From positions 496,001-560,000 of the forward strand of contig JAHBSZ010000002.1 in assembly GCA_019638845.1 (NCBI GenBank): a DNA stretch of 64,000 nt, given 5' to 3'. The DNA is from Salinibacterium sp. Lineage in GTDB: Bacteria; Actinomycetota; Actinomycetes; Actinomycetales; Microbacteriaceae. Both the position numbers and the translations under genes were made by a program. This document shows positions 1 to 7,871 of this stretch, in pieces. Positions within the stretch are counted from its first letter, which is position 1. Each line of letters starts with the position of its first letter. The notes beneath the pieces are model-generated. The model had not been told where the DNA came from. It searched no databases and saw only the letters and a program-made list of their open reading frames with translations.

Positions 1-987
1 CACTCCCGAACGATCATCGCCGAACAGCACCACTCTGTCGCCGACGGCGACGGCGTGATCTCCCACGTCGACGACGAACTGGTCCATCGCGATCCGCCCT
101 GTGACACGGTGCCGAACACCGTTGATCGTTACCTGCGCACGACCCGAGGCGTGTCGGGGGATGCCGTCGGCGTATCCCAAGGGGACAAGCGCGAGTGTCG
201 TCTCGTCGGATGTGACGTGATCGTAGCCGTACGAGACGCCGTGCCCCGCGGGCACGCGCTTTGTCGAGACCACGGATGCGGCAAGCTCCATCGCCGGACG
301 TAGCTGTGCGACGGGTGCGGCGTCGGGCGAAAGCCCATACGCCCCGATGCCCAATCGCACCATGCCGAACCGTGACGCCGGAACGTGGAGCGCTCCCGCG
401 GTCGCCGCGAGGTGGACGAGCTCAGGATCGAGTCCCGCGGCATGCGCCGCGGCGAGGGCTTCGGCAAAGATCTGAACCTGTGCAGCGTCTTCGTCGGCGC
501 CGGTATTCGACAGGTGGCTCCAGATGCCGCGCACGTGCAGACGGCCGGCGCGCTCATGAGCCGCGGCATCCGCAACCAGCGACGGCCACGATTCGAGGGT
601 CGCACCGTTACGCCCGAGCCCCGTGTCGACCTTGAGCTGCACCTCGGCCCGACCGGGTAGCGCCGCGAGCGCCTCGAGCTGCGCCGCAGAACTCACCCCC
701 ACATCGATGCCCGCCTCGACCGCGGAGGCGAAGTCGGCCACAGGATCGTGCAACCACGCAAGCAGTGGCGCGTCGACGCCCGCGACGCGCAACGCTCGCG
801 CCTCGTCGAGGTCGGCTACCCCGAGCCACGTCGCGCCGCCGGCGAGCGCCGCTCGGGCAGACTCGACGGCGCCGTGGCCGTAGCCGTTCGCTTTGACGAT
901 CACCATAGCGTCGACGCCCGCGATACCCCGCAGAACCTCGACGTTGTGGCTGATCGCGCCAAGATCGATAAGTGCTTCCCGCATCAT
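1..987 (-). CDS. alr: alanine racemase, cut by window edge
   Basis: PLP-dependent racemase that interconverts L- and D-alanine and supplies D-Ala for peptidoglycan in the cytoplasm. The frame is open from the ATG at 987 to base 1 (329 codons) with no stop, so the C-terminal end lies outside the window. The PLP-lysine signature VKANGYGHG is at residues 31-39, with Lys32 the expected Schiff-base lysine. LVPLGYADGIPRH and a following RIAMDQ segment mark the passage into the C-terminal beta domain, as in the family. The start overlaps the acpS stop (ATGA), which suggests translational coupling after acpS. Confidence 0.95.
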   Translation of the reverse strand, partial: MMREALIDLGAISHNVEVLRGIAGVDAMVIVKANGYGHGAVESARAALAGGATWLGVADLDEARALRVAGVDAPLLAWLHDPVADFASAVEAGIDVGVSSAAQLEALAALPGRAEVQLKVDTGLGRNGATLESWPSLVADAAAHERAGRLHVRGIWSHLSNTGADEDAAQVQIFAEALAAAHAAGLDPELVHLAATAGALHVPASRFGMVRLGIGAYGLSPDAAPVAQLRPAMELAASVVSTKRVPAGHGVSYGYDHVTSDETTLALVPLGYADGIPRHASGRAQVTINGVRHRVTGRIAMDQFVVDVGDHAVAVGDRVVLFGDDRSGV

Positions 988-1352
988 GGGGACTCCGCGA
1001 TGACGTAAGCGATGGCAAACCCTGCGTCGTGGCTCATCGAGACATGGATCGCGGTGATCCCCCGGGAGTCTGCGATGGCCTTCGTCGACTTGTGCAACTC
1101 GATTCCTGGATTGCCAAGTTCGTCGGAGACCACGCGCATATCGTGCCAGGCAACCCCGCTGGAATCCCCCAGCGCCTTGATGAGTGCTTCCTTCGCCGCA
1201 AAGCGCGCGGCGAGCGACCGCAGCGGCATCGGGGCGCCGTCACGCACTTGTTCGCTCGGAGCGAACAGGCGGTCTTTCAGCGCCGGCGTACGGATGAGAC
1301 CGCGCTCGAATCGAGCGATATCGACCACGTCAACGCCGATGCCGACGATCAT
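984..1352 (-). CDS. acpS: holo-[acyl-carrier-protein] synthase
   Basis: Transfers the 4'-phosphopantetheine arm of CoA to a serine of acyl carrier protein, activating it for fatty-acid synthesis. The 122-residue length is normal for AcpS. The N-terminal GIGVDVVDIARF carries the Mg-binding Asp8, and FAAKEALIKAL carries Glu55, the second Mg ligand. A C-terminal SMSHDAG motif is also typical. The gene starts 3 bases after glmS ends and overlaps alr by four bases, so glmS-acpS-alr looks like one transcription unit. The CoA-making gene coaA lies just across the glmS promoter, a sensible functional neighbour. Confidence 0.95.
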   Translation of the reverse strand: MIVGIGVDVVDIARFERGLIRTPALKDRLFAPSEQVRDGAPMPLRSLAARFAAKEALIKALGDSSGVAWHDMRVVSDELGNPGIELHKSTKAIADSRGITAIHVSMSHDAGFAIAYVIAESP

Positions 1353-1355
1353 GGG

Positions 1356-3209
1356 CTACTCCACCGTGACGGACTTGGCGAGGTTACGCGGCTGGTCGAC
1401 GTCGAGGCCTTTGGCGGCCGAGAGTTCCATTCCGAAGATGTGCAACGGAACTACCGAAAGAAACGGTTCGAAGAGCGAACCGGCAAGCGGGATCGGAATG
1501 ACCTCGTCGGCAAAAGGCAGCACTGCGGCATCCCCCTTCTCGGCGATCGCAATCACCCGGGCACCGCGTGCGCGGATCTCCTGAATGTTGGAGACCACCT
1601 TGGGGTGCAAAGAGTTGGGGTCGCGTGGGCTCGGAACGATGACGAAGACAACCTGGCCCGGCTCGATCAGCGCGATCGGGCCGTGCTTGAGTTCGCCGGC
1701 CGCGAAGCCCTCGGCGTGAATGTAGGCGAGTTCCTTGAGCTTGAGCGCGCCCTCGAGTGCAACCGGGTAGCCCACATTGCGACCGAGGAACAAGACCGAC
1801 TGGGTGTCGGTCATCCAGTGTGCGAGCTGACCGATCTCGGCCTGCGATACTGCGAGAATTTCGGAGATCTTGTCGGGGATGGCCTGAAGCTCGACGACAT
1901 TCTCACGGATCTCGTCGTCGGTGAGCGTGCCCCGCACCTTCCCGAGGTGTAGGCCGATCAGATAGAGCGCCGTAACCTGGGCCACGAAGGCCTTGGTCGA
2001 GGCGACGGCGACCTCCGGGCCCGCGTGCGTGTACACGACCGCATGGGACTCGCGCGGGATCGTCGCGCCCTGGGTGTTGCACACCGACAGCACCCTCGCA
2101 CCCGACTCCATCGCGAACTTGACCGCCATAAGCGTGTCCATGGTCTCGCCGGACTGGCTGATCGAGATCACGAGAGTCCGATCGGTCAGGATCGGATTGC
2201 GATAGCGGAACTCGTGCGAGAGCTCCACATCCACCGGAATGCGCGACCACTGTTCGATGGCGTACTTGCCGAGCATCCCGGCGTAAGCGGCCGTGCCGCA
2301 AGCAATGACGACGATGCGATCGATGTCTTTGAGGGCGGCCTCACCGATCGGCTCCAACTCCGTGAGGTCGACGAGACCGTCATGCACGCGACCGAGGATC
2401 GTGTTCGCGACGGCTTCTGGCTCTTCGCTGATTTCCTTCGCCATGAAGCTCGACCAACCACCCTTTTCGGATGCGGACGCATCCCAGGCGATCTCGAACT
2501 CTTCGGTTTCGACGGCGTTGCCGAGGAAGTCTGTGACCACCACCGAGTCTGGCCGAATGGCGACGATCTGGTCTTGCCCGATGGCGACGGCGCGACGGGT
2601 GAACTCGACGAAGGCGGCAACATCGGAGCCGAGGAAGTTCTCACCATCACCGAGACCGATGACGAGCGGGGAATTGCGGCGGGCGCCCACGACGATTCCG
2701 GGCTGATCCGCGTGCATGATCAGCAGGGTGAATGCTCCGGCGAGGCGGCCCACCACGCGGCGCATCGACTCGGTGAGATCGCCGGTCGCCGCATACTCGC
2801 GTCCCACCAGAATCGCGGCGACTTCGGTGTCGGTTTCGCTCGTGAAGGTCGCGCCACTGTCGACGAGCTCCTGCTTAAGCTCCGAAAAGTTTTCGATGAT
2901 GCCGTTGTGGATGAGCGCGAGCTTGCCGCCGTCACCCAGATGCGGATGCGCATTGCGGTCGGTCGGACCACCGTGGGTAGCCCACCTCGTGTGCCCGATA
3001 CCCGTCGCCCCGTTGGCCATCGGGCGCGAATCGAGGTCATCGACGAGCACCTGAAGCTTGCCCGCGCGCTTACGCGTGTCCATGGTGCCGTCGGTGCCAA
3101 TGACCGCGACTCCCGCAGAATCGTACCCTCTGTACTCGAGGCGCTTGAGGCCCCCGAGGAGCACCTCGAGACTCTTGTTGTCTCCGACGTATCCCACAAT
3201 TCCGCACAT
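1356..3209 (-). CDS. glmS: glutamine--fructose-6-phosphate aminotransferase
   Basis: Makes glucosamine-6-phosphate from fructose-6-phosphate and glutamine, the first step to UDP-GlcNAc for the cell wall. The start was placed at the ATG giving MCGIVGYVGD because Cys2 must be the N-terminal nucleophile after Met removal; the frame is open for 46 codons further upstream but those are not expected to be translated. The 617-residue protein has an N-terminal glutaminase half (about 1-240), then two SIS sugar-isomerase domains (about 290-600), and ends in the family-typical DVDQPRNLAKSVTVE. No glmS ribozyme-like leader is possible, since the gap to coaA is only 55 bases. Confidence 0.97.
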   Translation of the reverse strand: MCGIVGYVGDNKSLEVLLGGLKRLEYRGYDSAGVAVIGTDGTMDTRKRAGKLQVLVDDLDSRPMANGATGIGHTRWATHGGPTDRNAHPHLGDGGKLALIHNGIIENFSELKQELVDSGATFTSETDTEVAAILVGREYAATGDLTESMRRVVGRLAGAFTLLIMHADQPGIVVGARRNSPLVIGLGDGENFLGSDVAAFVEFTRRAVAIGQDQIVAIRPDSVVVTDFLGNAVETEEFEIAWDASASEKGGWSSFMAKEISEEPEAVANTILGRVHDGLVDLTELEPIGEAALKDIDRIVVIACGTAAYAGMLGKYAIEQWSRIPVDVELSHEFRYRNPILTDRTLVISISQSGETMDTLMAVKFAMESGARVLSVCNTQGATIPRESHAVVYTHAGPEVAVASTKAFVAQVTALYLIGLHLGKVRGTLTDDEIRENVVELQAIPDKISEILAVSQAEIGQLAHWMTDTQSVLFLGRNVGYPVALEGALKLKELAYIHAEGFAAGELKHGPIALIEPGQVVFVIVPSPRDPNSLHPKVVSNIQEIRARGARVIAIAEKGDAAVLPFADEVIPIPLAGSLFEPFLSVVPLHIFGMELSAAKGLDVDQPRNLAKSVTVE

Positions 3210-3216
3210 GGTCTCG

Positions 3217-3222
3217 ATTTTA
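3217..3222 (-). promoter_or_regulatory. putative glmS -10 box, leaderless
   Basis: On the minus strand TAAAAT (TANNNT class) ends exactly seven bases before the glmS ATG. That spacing puts the transcription start on or next to the start codon, so a leaderless mRNA is likely. No Shine-Dalgarno sequence is visible. The -35 region is not recognisable, which is common in high-GC Gram-positives. Confidence 0.5.
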
Positions 3223-3251
3223 GTTCTACAAAGCTGATAGTCCTGCGCCGC

Positions 3252-3257
3252 TAGGGT
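3252..3257 (+). promoter_or_regulatory. putative coaA -10 box, leaderless
   Basis: TAGGGT (TANNNT class) is followed by seven bases (TGGATCG) and then the coaA ATG at 3265. As for the divergent glmS, this spacing predicts a leaderless transcript. The two -10 boxes sit 29 bases apart in the 55-base intergenic region, so the two promoters face away from each other and may share a regulator. Confidence 0.45.
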
Positions 3258-3264
3258 TGGATCG

Positions 3265-4212
3265 ATGTCTGACCCCGCTACGAACCACGGCCACGAGTCG
3301 CCGTTCATCGAACTTGATCGCGCCGATTGGGCGGCACTCGCTCCCACGATGACGGCCCCTTTGACGTCGACGGAAGTTGTCGAACTGCGGGGTCTCGGCG
3401 ATGAACTCGACCTCGACGAGGTGGCGGCGGTTTACCTTCCGCTCAGTCGACTGCTGTCGCTATACGCCGAGAACGCGCAAGACCTGCATGCTGCGACTTC
3501 GTCGTTCTTGGGGGAACGGTCCCCCCGCACTCCGTTCGTCATCGGTGTTGCGGGTTCGGTGGCCGTAGGCAAGTCCACGGTTGCGCGCCTGCTTCGTGAG
3601 CTGCTGGGTCGTTGGGAGGGCACGCCGCGCGTGGAACTCGTCACCACCGACGGATTCCTGTTTCCCAACGCCGAACTCGAGCGTCGCGGACTCATGGAGC
3701 GCAAGGGCTTTCCCGAGTCGTACGACCGTCGGGCGCTTCTTCGTTTCGTGAGCAAGATCAAGAGCGGGGCGCGCGAAGTTCGCGCACCGTTCTACTCTCA
3801 TTTGGCCTACGACATAGTTCCCGATGCCGAGATCGTCGTGAACTCTCCCGATGTTCTCATCGTGGAGGGCCTCAACGTGCTCCAGCCTGCAGCGTCGGGG
3901 GGTGGCCTCGCGGTGAGCGACCTTTTCGACTTTGCAATCTACGTGGACGCGAGACCTGCCGACATCGCCCGCTGGTACGAGGAACGCTTTCTGCGGCTTC
4001 AGCGCGGCGCGTTCGCAAACCCGAAGTCGTTCTTCCACCGCTTCGCCTCACTGAGTGAGGCGGAGGCGCGCGCACGTGCTCGCGAGATCTGGCGCACCAT
4101 CAACGAGCCGAACCTGCTGCACAACATCGTTCCTACGAGACCGCGAGCCGACCTTGTGCTGCGCAAAGGCGGCGACCACGCGGTCTCGAGCGTGCTGCTG
4201 CGCAAGACCTGA
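3265..4212 (+). CDS. coaA: type I pantothenate kinase
   Basis: ATP-dependent phosphorylation of pantothenate, the committed step of coenzyme A synthesis, in the cytoplasm. The 315-residue length is typical of prokaryotic type I PanK. A Walker A motif ([12 protein letters not shown]) lies at residues 94-105, followed by the characteristic TTDGF stretch and the [10 protein letters not shown] segment. The frame runs to a TGA without disruption. The gene is one of only three plus-strand genes in the window and is divergent from glmS. There is no ribosome-binding site upstream, in keeping with a leaderless start. Confidence 0.95.
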   Translation: MSDPATNHGHESPFIELDRADWAALAPTMTAPLTSTEVVELRGLGDELDLDEVAAVYLPLSRLLSLYAENAQDLHAATSSFLGERSPRTPFVIGVAGSVAVGKSTVARLLRELLGRWEGTPRVELVTTDGFLFPNAELERRGLMERKGFPESYDRRALLRFVSKIKSGAREVRAPFYSHLAYDIVPDAEIVVNSPDVLIVEGLNVLQPAASGGGLAVSDLFDFAIYVDARPADIARWYEERFLRLQRGAFANPKSFFHRFASLSEAEARARAREIWRTINEPNLLHNIVPTRPRADLVLRKGGDHAVSSVLLRKT

Positions 4213-4242
4213 GTCGGCGTCACCACCTCGGCCCGCCGGCCC

Positions 4243-4296
4243 GCCCTGTCGCCCTGTCGCCTGTCGCCCTGTCGCCCTGTCGCCCGTCGCCCTGTC
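4243..4296 (+). repeat. CCCTGTCG short tandem repeat
   Basis: Between the convergent ends of coaA and glmM there are about six imperfect copies of the 8-base unit CCCTGTCG, some one to three bases short. This is a direct repeat of low complexity with no coding potential of its own. It probably arose by slippage. Confidence 0.8.
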
Positions 4297-4298
4297 CG

Positions 4299-4374
4299 TA
4301 ACTCCGGCAATGTGGGCAGCAGGTGAACAGTCGAGCGCTTGACCCTCGGCGATCCGGCCGAATTGCAGGAGTTA
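4299..4374. repeat. inverted TAACTCC / GGAGTTA arms
   Basis: A TAACTCC arm (4299-4305) is matched by GGAGTTA (4368-4374), 62 bases apart, in the coaA-glmM convergent gap. The same GGAGTT core occurs twice, with an inverted ACTCCCGCG copy, downstream of the IclR gene (32271-32330). These may be members of one dispersed intergenic repeat family; this is inference from two sites only. No other feature is seen in the 230-base gap. Confidence 0.35.
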
Positions 4375-4442
4375 TGGACGGATAGTCGTCGTTCGACGGC
4401 CCAACATCCAGAACACGGCGGGCGGTGGTCGACGGACCGCGC

Positions 4443-5804
4443 CTAGACCGCTAGGCGCTCGCGAACCGTCTCGGCGAGAGACCGTGCGATGCGATCGGCC
4501 TCGTCCTGATGCTCGGCCTCCACCATCACCCGAACCATCGGCTCGGTGCCTGACGGACGCAGCAACACCCGTCCGCTCTCACCGAGAACAGCTTCTGCGT
4601 CGGCGACGGCTGCGGCGATGACCTCGTCCGAACGAAGCAGGTGATGGTTTACTCCGCGGACGTTGATCAACACTTGGGGGTACACGGTCATAACCGATGC
4701 CAGCTCGGCAATCGTCTTGCCGGTGCGCGCGATCTCGGCGACAAGATGAAGCCCCGTGAGGATTCCGTCTCCGGTCGTCGCATACTTCGTCATGATGACG
4801 TGACCGGACTGTTCTCCGCCGAGGGAAAGACTGTGCTCGCCGAGTGCCTCGAGCACGTAGCGATCCCCTACCGCGGTGTCGATCACGCGAATGTCGTGCT
4901 CCGCCATCGCGCGCTTGAGACCGAGGTTGCTCATGACCGTGGCAACCAACGTGCGATCGGCGAGGACGCCCCGCTCGGCCATTGACACGGCGAGGATCGC
5001 CATGATCTGGTCACCGTCGATCACGTTGCCCTCGGCGTCGATCGCGAGGCATCGGTCGGCATCGCCATCGTGTGCGATACCGATATCCGCGCCGTGCGCA
5101 ACCACTGCCGCCGCGAGGGGTTCCAGATGCGTCGAGCCGACGCCGTCATTGATGTTCACGCCGTCCGGGTCAGCGCCGATCACAGTGACTTTGGCGCCGG
5201 CATCCGTGAATACCTGGGGTGAAATGCCTGCCGCGGCCCCGTGCGCACAGTCGAGAACGACGTGTAGGCCGTCCAGACGGTGCGGGAGGGTGGACAGCAA
5301 GTGGACGAGATAGCGGTCTTCGGCGTCGGCGAAACGCCGAATGCGACCAACGTCGCCGCCCTTGGGCGCGAGCTTCGTCTGGGCCAGCGCGGCTTCTATG
5401 CGGTCTTCAACCTCGTCGGGAAGCTTGGTGCCACCCGTCGCGAAGAACTTGATGCCGTTGTCGGGTGCCGGGTTGTGCGACGCGGAGATCATGACGCCAA
5501 GGTCGGCCTTAAAGTCACCGACCAAGTACGCGAGCGCCGGCGTCGGGATGACGCCCGCGTCGAACACGTCCACCCCGGAGCTCGCGAGCCCCGCCGCGAC
5601 CGATGACGCCAAGAACTCGCCGGAGATCCGCGGATCCCGTCCGATTACCGCGATCGGGCGACGCCCGGACGCACGCCGACCGTCGGCGACCCGACCCTTG
5701 CCCAGGACGACCGCAGCCGCCTGGGCGAGGCCGAGCGCGAGGTCGACCGTGAGGTCGCCATTGGCGAGCCCACGTACGCCATCCGTGCCGAAGAGCCGAG
5801 GCAT
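4443..5804 (-). CDS. glmM: phosphoglucosamine mutase
   Basis: Converts glucosamine-6-phosphate to glucosamine-1-phosphate, the step after GlmS on the way to UDP-GlcNAc. The 453-residue protein has the family N-terminus [12 protein letters not shown], the phosphoserine loop ASHNP with catalytic Ser109, the metal loop DGDADRC, the sugar-binding GGEQSGH and the phosphate-binding RPSGTEP. It lies 26 bases downstream of rpsI, and so may be co-transcribed with rplM-rpsI, as in many Actinobacteria. A perfect 7-bp palindrome (4440-4457) spans its TAG stop but has no T-run after it. Confidence 0.97.
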   Translation of the reverse strand: MPRLFGTDGVRGLANGDLTVDLALGLAQAAAVVLGKGRVADGRRASGRRPIAVIGRDPRISGEFLASSVAAGLASSGVDVFDAGVIPTPALAYLVGDFKADLGVMISASHNPAPDNGIKFFATGGTKLPDEVEDRIEAALAQTKLAPKGGDVGRIRRFADAEDRYLVHLLSTLPHRLDGLHVVLDCAHGAAAGISPQVFTDAGAKVTVIGADPDGVNINDGVGSTHLEPLAAAVVAHGADIGIAHDGDADRCLAIDAEGNVIDGDQIMAILAVSMAERGVLADRTLVATVMSNLGLKRAMAEHDIRVIDTAVGDRYVLEALGEHSLSLGGEQSGHVIMTKYATTGDGILTGLHLVAEIARTGKTIAELASVMTVYPQVLINVRGVNHHLLRSDEVIAAAVADAEAVLGESGRVLLRPSGTEPMVRVMVEAEHQDEADRIARSLAETVRERLAV

Positions 5805-5830
5805 CCGTGCTGGCCTTGACGCCGAGCGGA

Positions 5831-6340
5831 TCAGCGCTTCGAGAACTGCGACGCCTTGCGCGCCTTCTTGAGACCGGCCTTCTTGCGCTCGATGACGCGA
5901 GCGTCACGAGTCAGGAAGCCTGCCTTCTTCAGGGCGGGACGGTTGTTCTCGCGATCGATCTCGTTGAGCGAACGCGCGATCGCGAGCCGCAGCGCACCGG
6001 CCTGGCCCGAGGGGCCACCGCCGGTGATACGTGCTGTCACGTCGTACGCGTCAAGGAGGTCGAGCACCTTGAACGGGTCGTTGATGAGCTGCTGGTGCAG
6101 CTTGTTGGGGAAGTACTCTGCGAGTTCGCGCCCGTTGACGACAGCCTTGCCGGTGCCGGGGACAATGCGCACGCGGGCGATCGCCTCCTTGCGACGACCC
6201 ACGGCAGCGCCGGGAACGTTCAGCACGGCACGGGGGGCCTTGGGGGCGGCCTCAGGAGCGGACTCGGTGGAGTAGCTCGTGGGGGTCTCGGTGGAGAAGC
6301 TGGTCTCGTCGGTCGCGACGGCGTCTTCGATCTTGGCCAA
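5831..6340 (-). CDS. rpsI: 30S ribosomal protein S9
   Basis: Small-subunit protein whose C-terminal tail reaches the P-site tRNA. The conserved core begins near [12 protein letters not shown] (about residue 49) and ends in the basic tail [12 protein letters not shown], with the terminal Lys-Arg typical of S9. The first 45 or so residues are an acidic Ser/Thr/Glu/Pro-rich extension not present in E. coli S9 (130 residues), giving 169 in total. It follows rplM by 32 bases, the standard L13-S9 pair. Confidence 0.96.
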   Translation of the reverse strand: MAKIEDAVATDETSFSTETPTSYSTESAPEAAPKAPRAVLNVPGAAVGRRKEAIARVRIVPGTGKAVVNGRELAEYFPNKLHQQLINDPFKVLDLLDAYDVTARITGGGPSGQAGALRLAIARSLNEIDRENNRPALKKAGFLTRDARVIERKKAGLKKARKASQFSKR

Positions 6341-6372
6341 TTTAGAAGTCCTTAGTTTCGGTGCTCGGGGCT

Positions 6373-6819
6373 CTACTGAGCGACCTGGGAGAGGGTGTAC
6401 GGCGTGGGCTGCTGTGCAGCGTGCGGGTGCTCGGCGCCTGCGTAGACCTTGAGCTTCGTGAGCTGTGCGCGACCGATCGAGTTCTTCGGGAGCATTCCGC
6501 GGATCGCCTTCTCGACCGCGCGGGTCGGGTGCTTCTCAAGCATCTCCGAGTAGGTGGTCGCCGTGAGGCCGCCCGGGTAACCCGAGTGGCGGTAGGCCTT
6601 CTTCTGGGCCAGCTTTGCGCCGGTGAGGGCAACCTTCTCGGCGTTCACGATAATGACAAAGTCGCCCATGTCCATGTGAGGAGCAAAGGTCGGCTTGTGC
6701 TTGCCGCGCAGAAGCGTGGCAGCGTGGCTGGCGAGACGGCCCAGGACGATGTCGGTAGCGTCGATGATGACCCAGTCGCGCTGGACGTCTTCGGGTTTGG
6801 GCGAAAATGTACGCGTCAC
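6373..6819 (-). CDS. rplM: 50S ribosomal protein L13
   Basis: Early-assembling large-subunit protein. The start was placed at the GTG at 6819, giving [16 protein letters not shown], which matches the family N-terminus and gives 148 residues (family about 147). The frame is open for 33 further codons upstream, but those overlap the leader hairpins. The core motifs [29 protein letters not shown] and RGMLPKN are all present, and the protein ends in the actinobacterial TLSQVAQ-like tail. It is the first gene of an rplM-rpsI pair. Confidence 0.96.
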   Translation of the reverse strand: MTRTFSPKPEDVQRDWVIIDATDIVLGRLASHAATLLRGKHKPTFAPHMDMGDFVIIVNAEKVALTGAKLAQKKAYRHSGYPGGLTATTYSEMLEKHPTRAVEKAIRGMLPKNSIGRAQLTKLKVYAGAEHPHAAQQPTPYTLSQVAQ

Positions 6820-6876
6820 AATAGTGCTGCTTTCGTTGATCGGATGAGTGGCTCGTGAATCCCGCTCCGGTGGGCC

Positions 6877-6912
6877 GTTCCGAGACGATGTCTCGGAACC
6901 TCCCGGTGGAGG
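6877..6912 (-). promoter_or_regulatory. two hairpins in rplM leader
   Basis: The 129-base gap between truA and rplM holds a perfect 10-bp stem (GTTCCGAGAC, loop of 3, GTCTCGGAAC; 6877-6899) directly followed by CCTCC-CGGT-GGAGG (6899-6912). It could be a truA terminator without a T-run, or a ribosomal-protein leader that lets L13 or S9 control its own synthesis. L13 leaders are known in Firmicutes, but I do not recognise this structure as one of them. Confidence 0.5.
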
Positions 6913-6948
6913 GCTCATGATCGGATGCCAGCAAGTGGCACCAAGGGT

Positions 6949-7830
6949 CTATCCTAGGCCATCACCGCGGTCGCGTCTAGCTCGCGTCTGAGCCGCTCTC
7001 ACCGCGAGCTCCGCGTCTGCTGGATATCCGACTTCGACGAGAGTAAGACCTTGGGCGGGCATCACTTTGAACTCACTGGTGCGCGTGGCTTCGGCACGGA
7101 TGCCCAGCAGTCGTTCCCCGGAGAGCCGACCCGCCCCGACCGAGACCGAAGCACCCACCAGCGCCCGCACCATGCTGTGGCAGAACGCGTCTGCCGTGAG
7201 GGATGCGATCAGCACGCCCGTGTCGTCCCTGCGCCAGCCGAACTCCTGCAGCTCACGGATCGTCGTTGCCCCCTCCCGTGGACGGCAGTACGCCGCCCAG
7301 TCATGCAAGCCGAGCAACTCGTTGGCTGCTCGCGTCATGGCATCGAGGTCGAGTTCGGCGGGGTACCAGAGCGTGTGACGGCGCAGCAGCGGGTTGCGCT
7401 CGGCCGTGGCATCCGCGATCCGGTACTGGTATCGGCGGTAGACGGGCGAGAAGCGGGCGTCGAATCCGCGCGGCGCGACGATAGCGGAGCGCACGTGAAT
7501 GTCGCTGCGGAGTCCCGCGATACCGTTGAGCCGTTTGACGATCGCGCGGGCCGGGTCCATCGGTTTCGCGCCCCGACCGTGCGGCTTTGCGAGATGCGTG
7601 AGTTGGGCATCCGTGAGATCGAGATGGGCGACCTGGCCCGTGGCGTGCACCCCCGCGTCCGTGCGGCCAGCGACCGTGAGAGTGGGCGGATTCACCCGCA
7701 GCACGGTCGCGATTGCCGCCTCAAGTTCGCCCTGTACCGTGCGTAGGCCAGGTTGTCGTGCCCAGCCTGCGAAATCGGTTCCGTCATACGAAATATCGAG
7801 GCGCAGGCGGGTGAGCGGCTCGTCAGTCAC
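6949..7830 (-). CDS. truA: tRNA pseudouridine(38-40) synthase
   Basis: Isomerises uridines 38-40 in the tRNA anticodon arm to pseudouridine. GRTDAGVHA at about residues 55-63 contains the catalytic Asp58. RLDISYDGTDFAGW at the N-terminus and FCHSMVRALVGA in the C-terminal half are also family signatures. At 293 residues it is slightly longer than E. coli TruA. It starts at GTG (7830), six bases after a TACAAT box. In most Actinobacteria truA follows rplQ directly; here an acyltransferase gene on the other strand sits between them. Confidence 0.95.
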   Translation of the reverse strand: MTDEPLTRLRLDISYDGTDFAGWARQPGLRTVQGELEAAIATVLRVNPPTLTVAGRTDAGVHATGQVAHLDLTDAQLTHLAKPHGRGAKPMDPARAIVKRLNGIAGLRSDIHVRSAIVAPRGFDARFSPVYRRYQYRIADATAERNPLLRRHTLWYPAELDLDAMTRAANELLGLHDWAAYCRPREGATTIRELQEFGWRRDDTGVLIASLTADAFCHSMVRALVGASVSVGAGRLSGERLLGIRAEATRTSEFKVMPAQGLTLVEVGYPADAELAVRAAQTRARRDRGDGLG

Positions 7831-7836
7831 GCTGCG

Positions 7837-7842
7837 ATTGTA
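7837..7842 (-). promoter_or_regulatory. putative truA -10 box, leaderless
   Basis: TACAAT on the minus strand is followed by CGCAGC and then the truA GTG. The six-base spacing predicts transcription starting at the GTG itself. This fits truA having its own promoter after separation from rplQ. A -35 box is weak (TTACCG, 18 bases upstream). Confidence 0.5.
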
Positions 7843-7871
7843 GGCGGGTAGGCTTGGCCGCGGTAATCACG

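Noticed and set aside
972-3254. Long plus-strand frames opposite glmS and acpS
   Set aside because: Antisense shadows of well-supported genes with no independent start signal.
4440-4457. 7-bp palindrome at the glmM stop as a terminator
   Set aside because: The stem includes the stop codon and is not followed by a T-run.
7854-7871. TTG start for the acyltransferase
   Set aside because: Possible, but the ATG at 7872 fits the family N-terminus better and no ribosome site favours the TTG.
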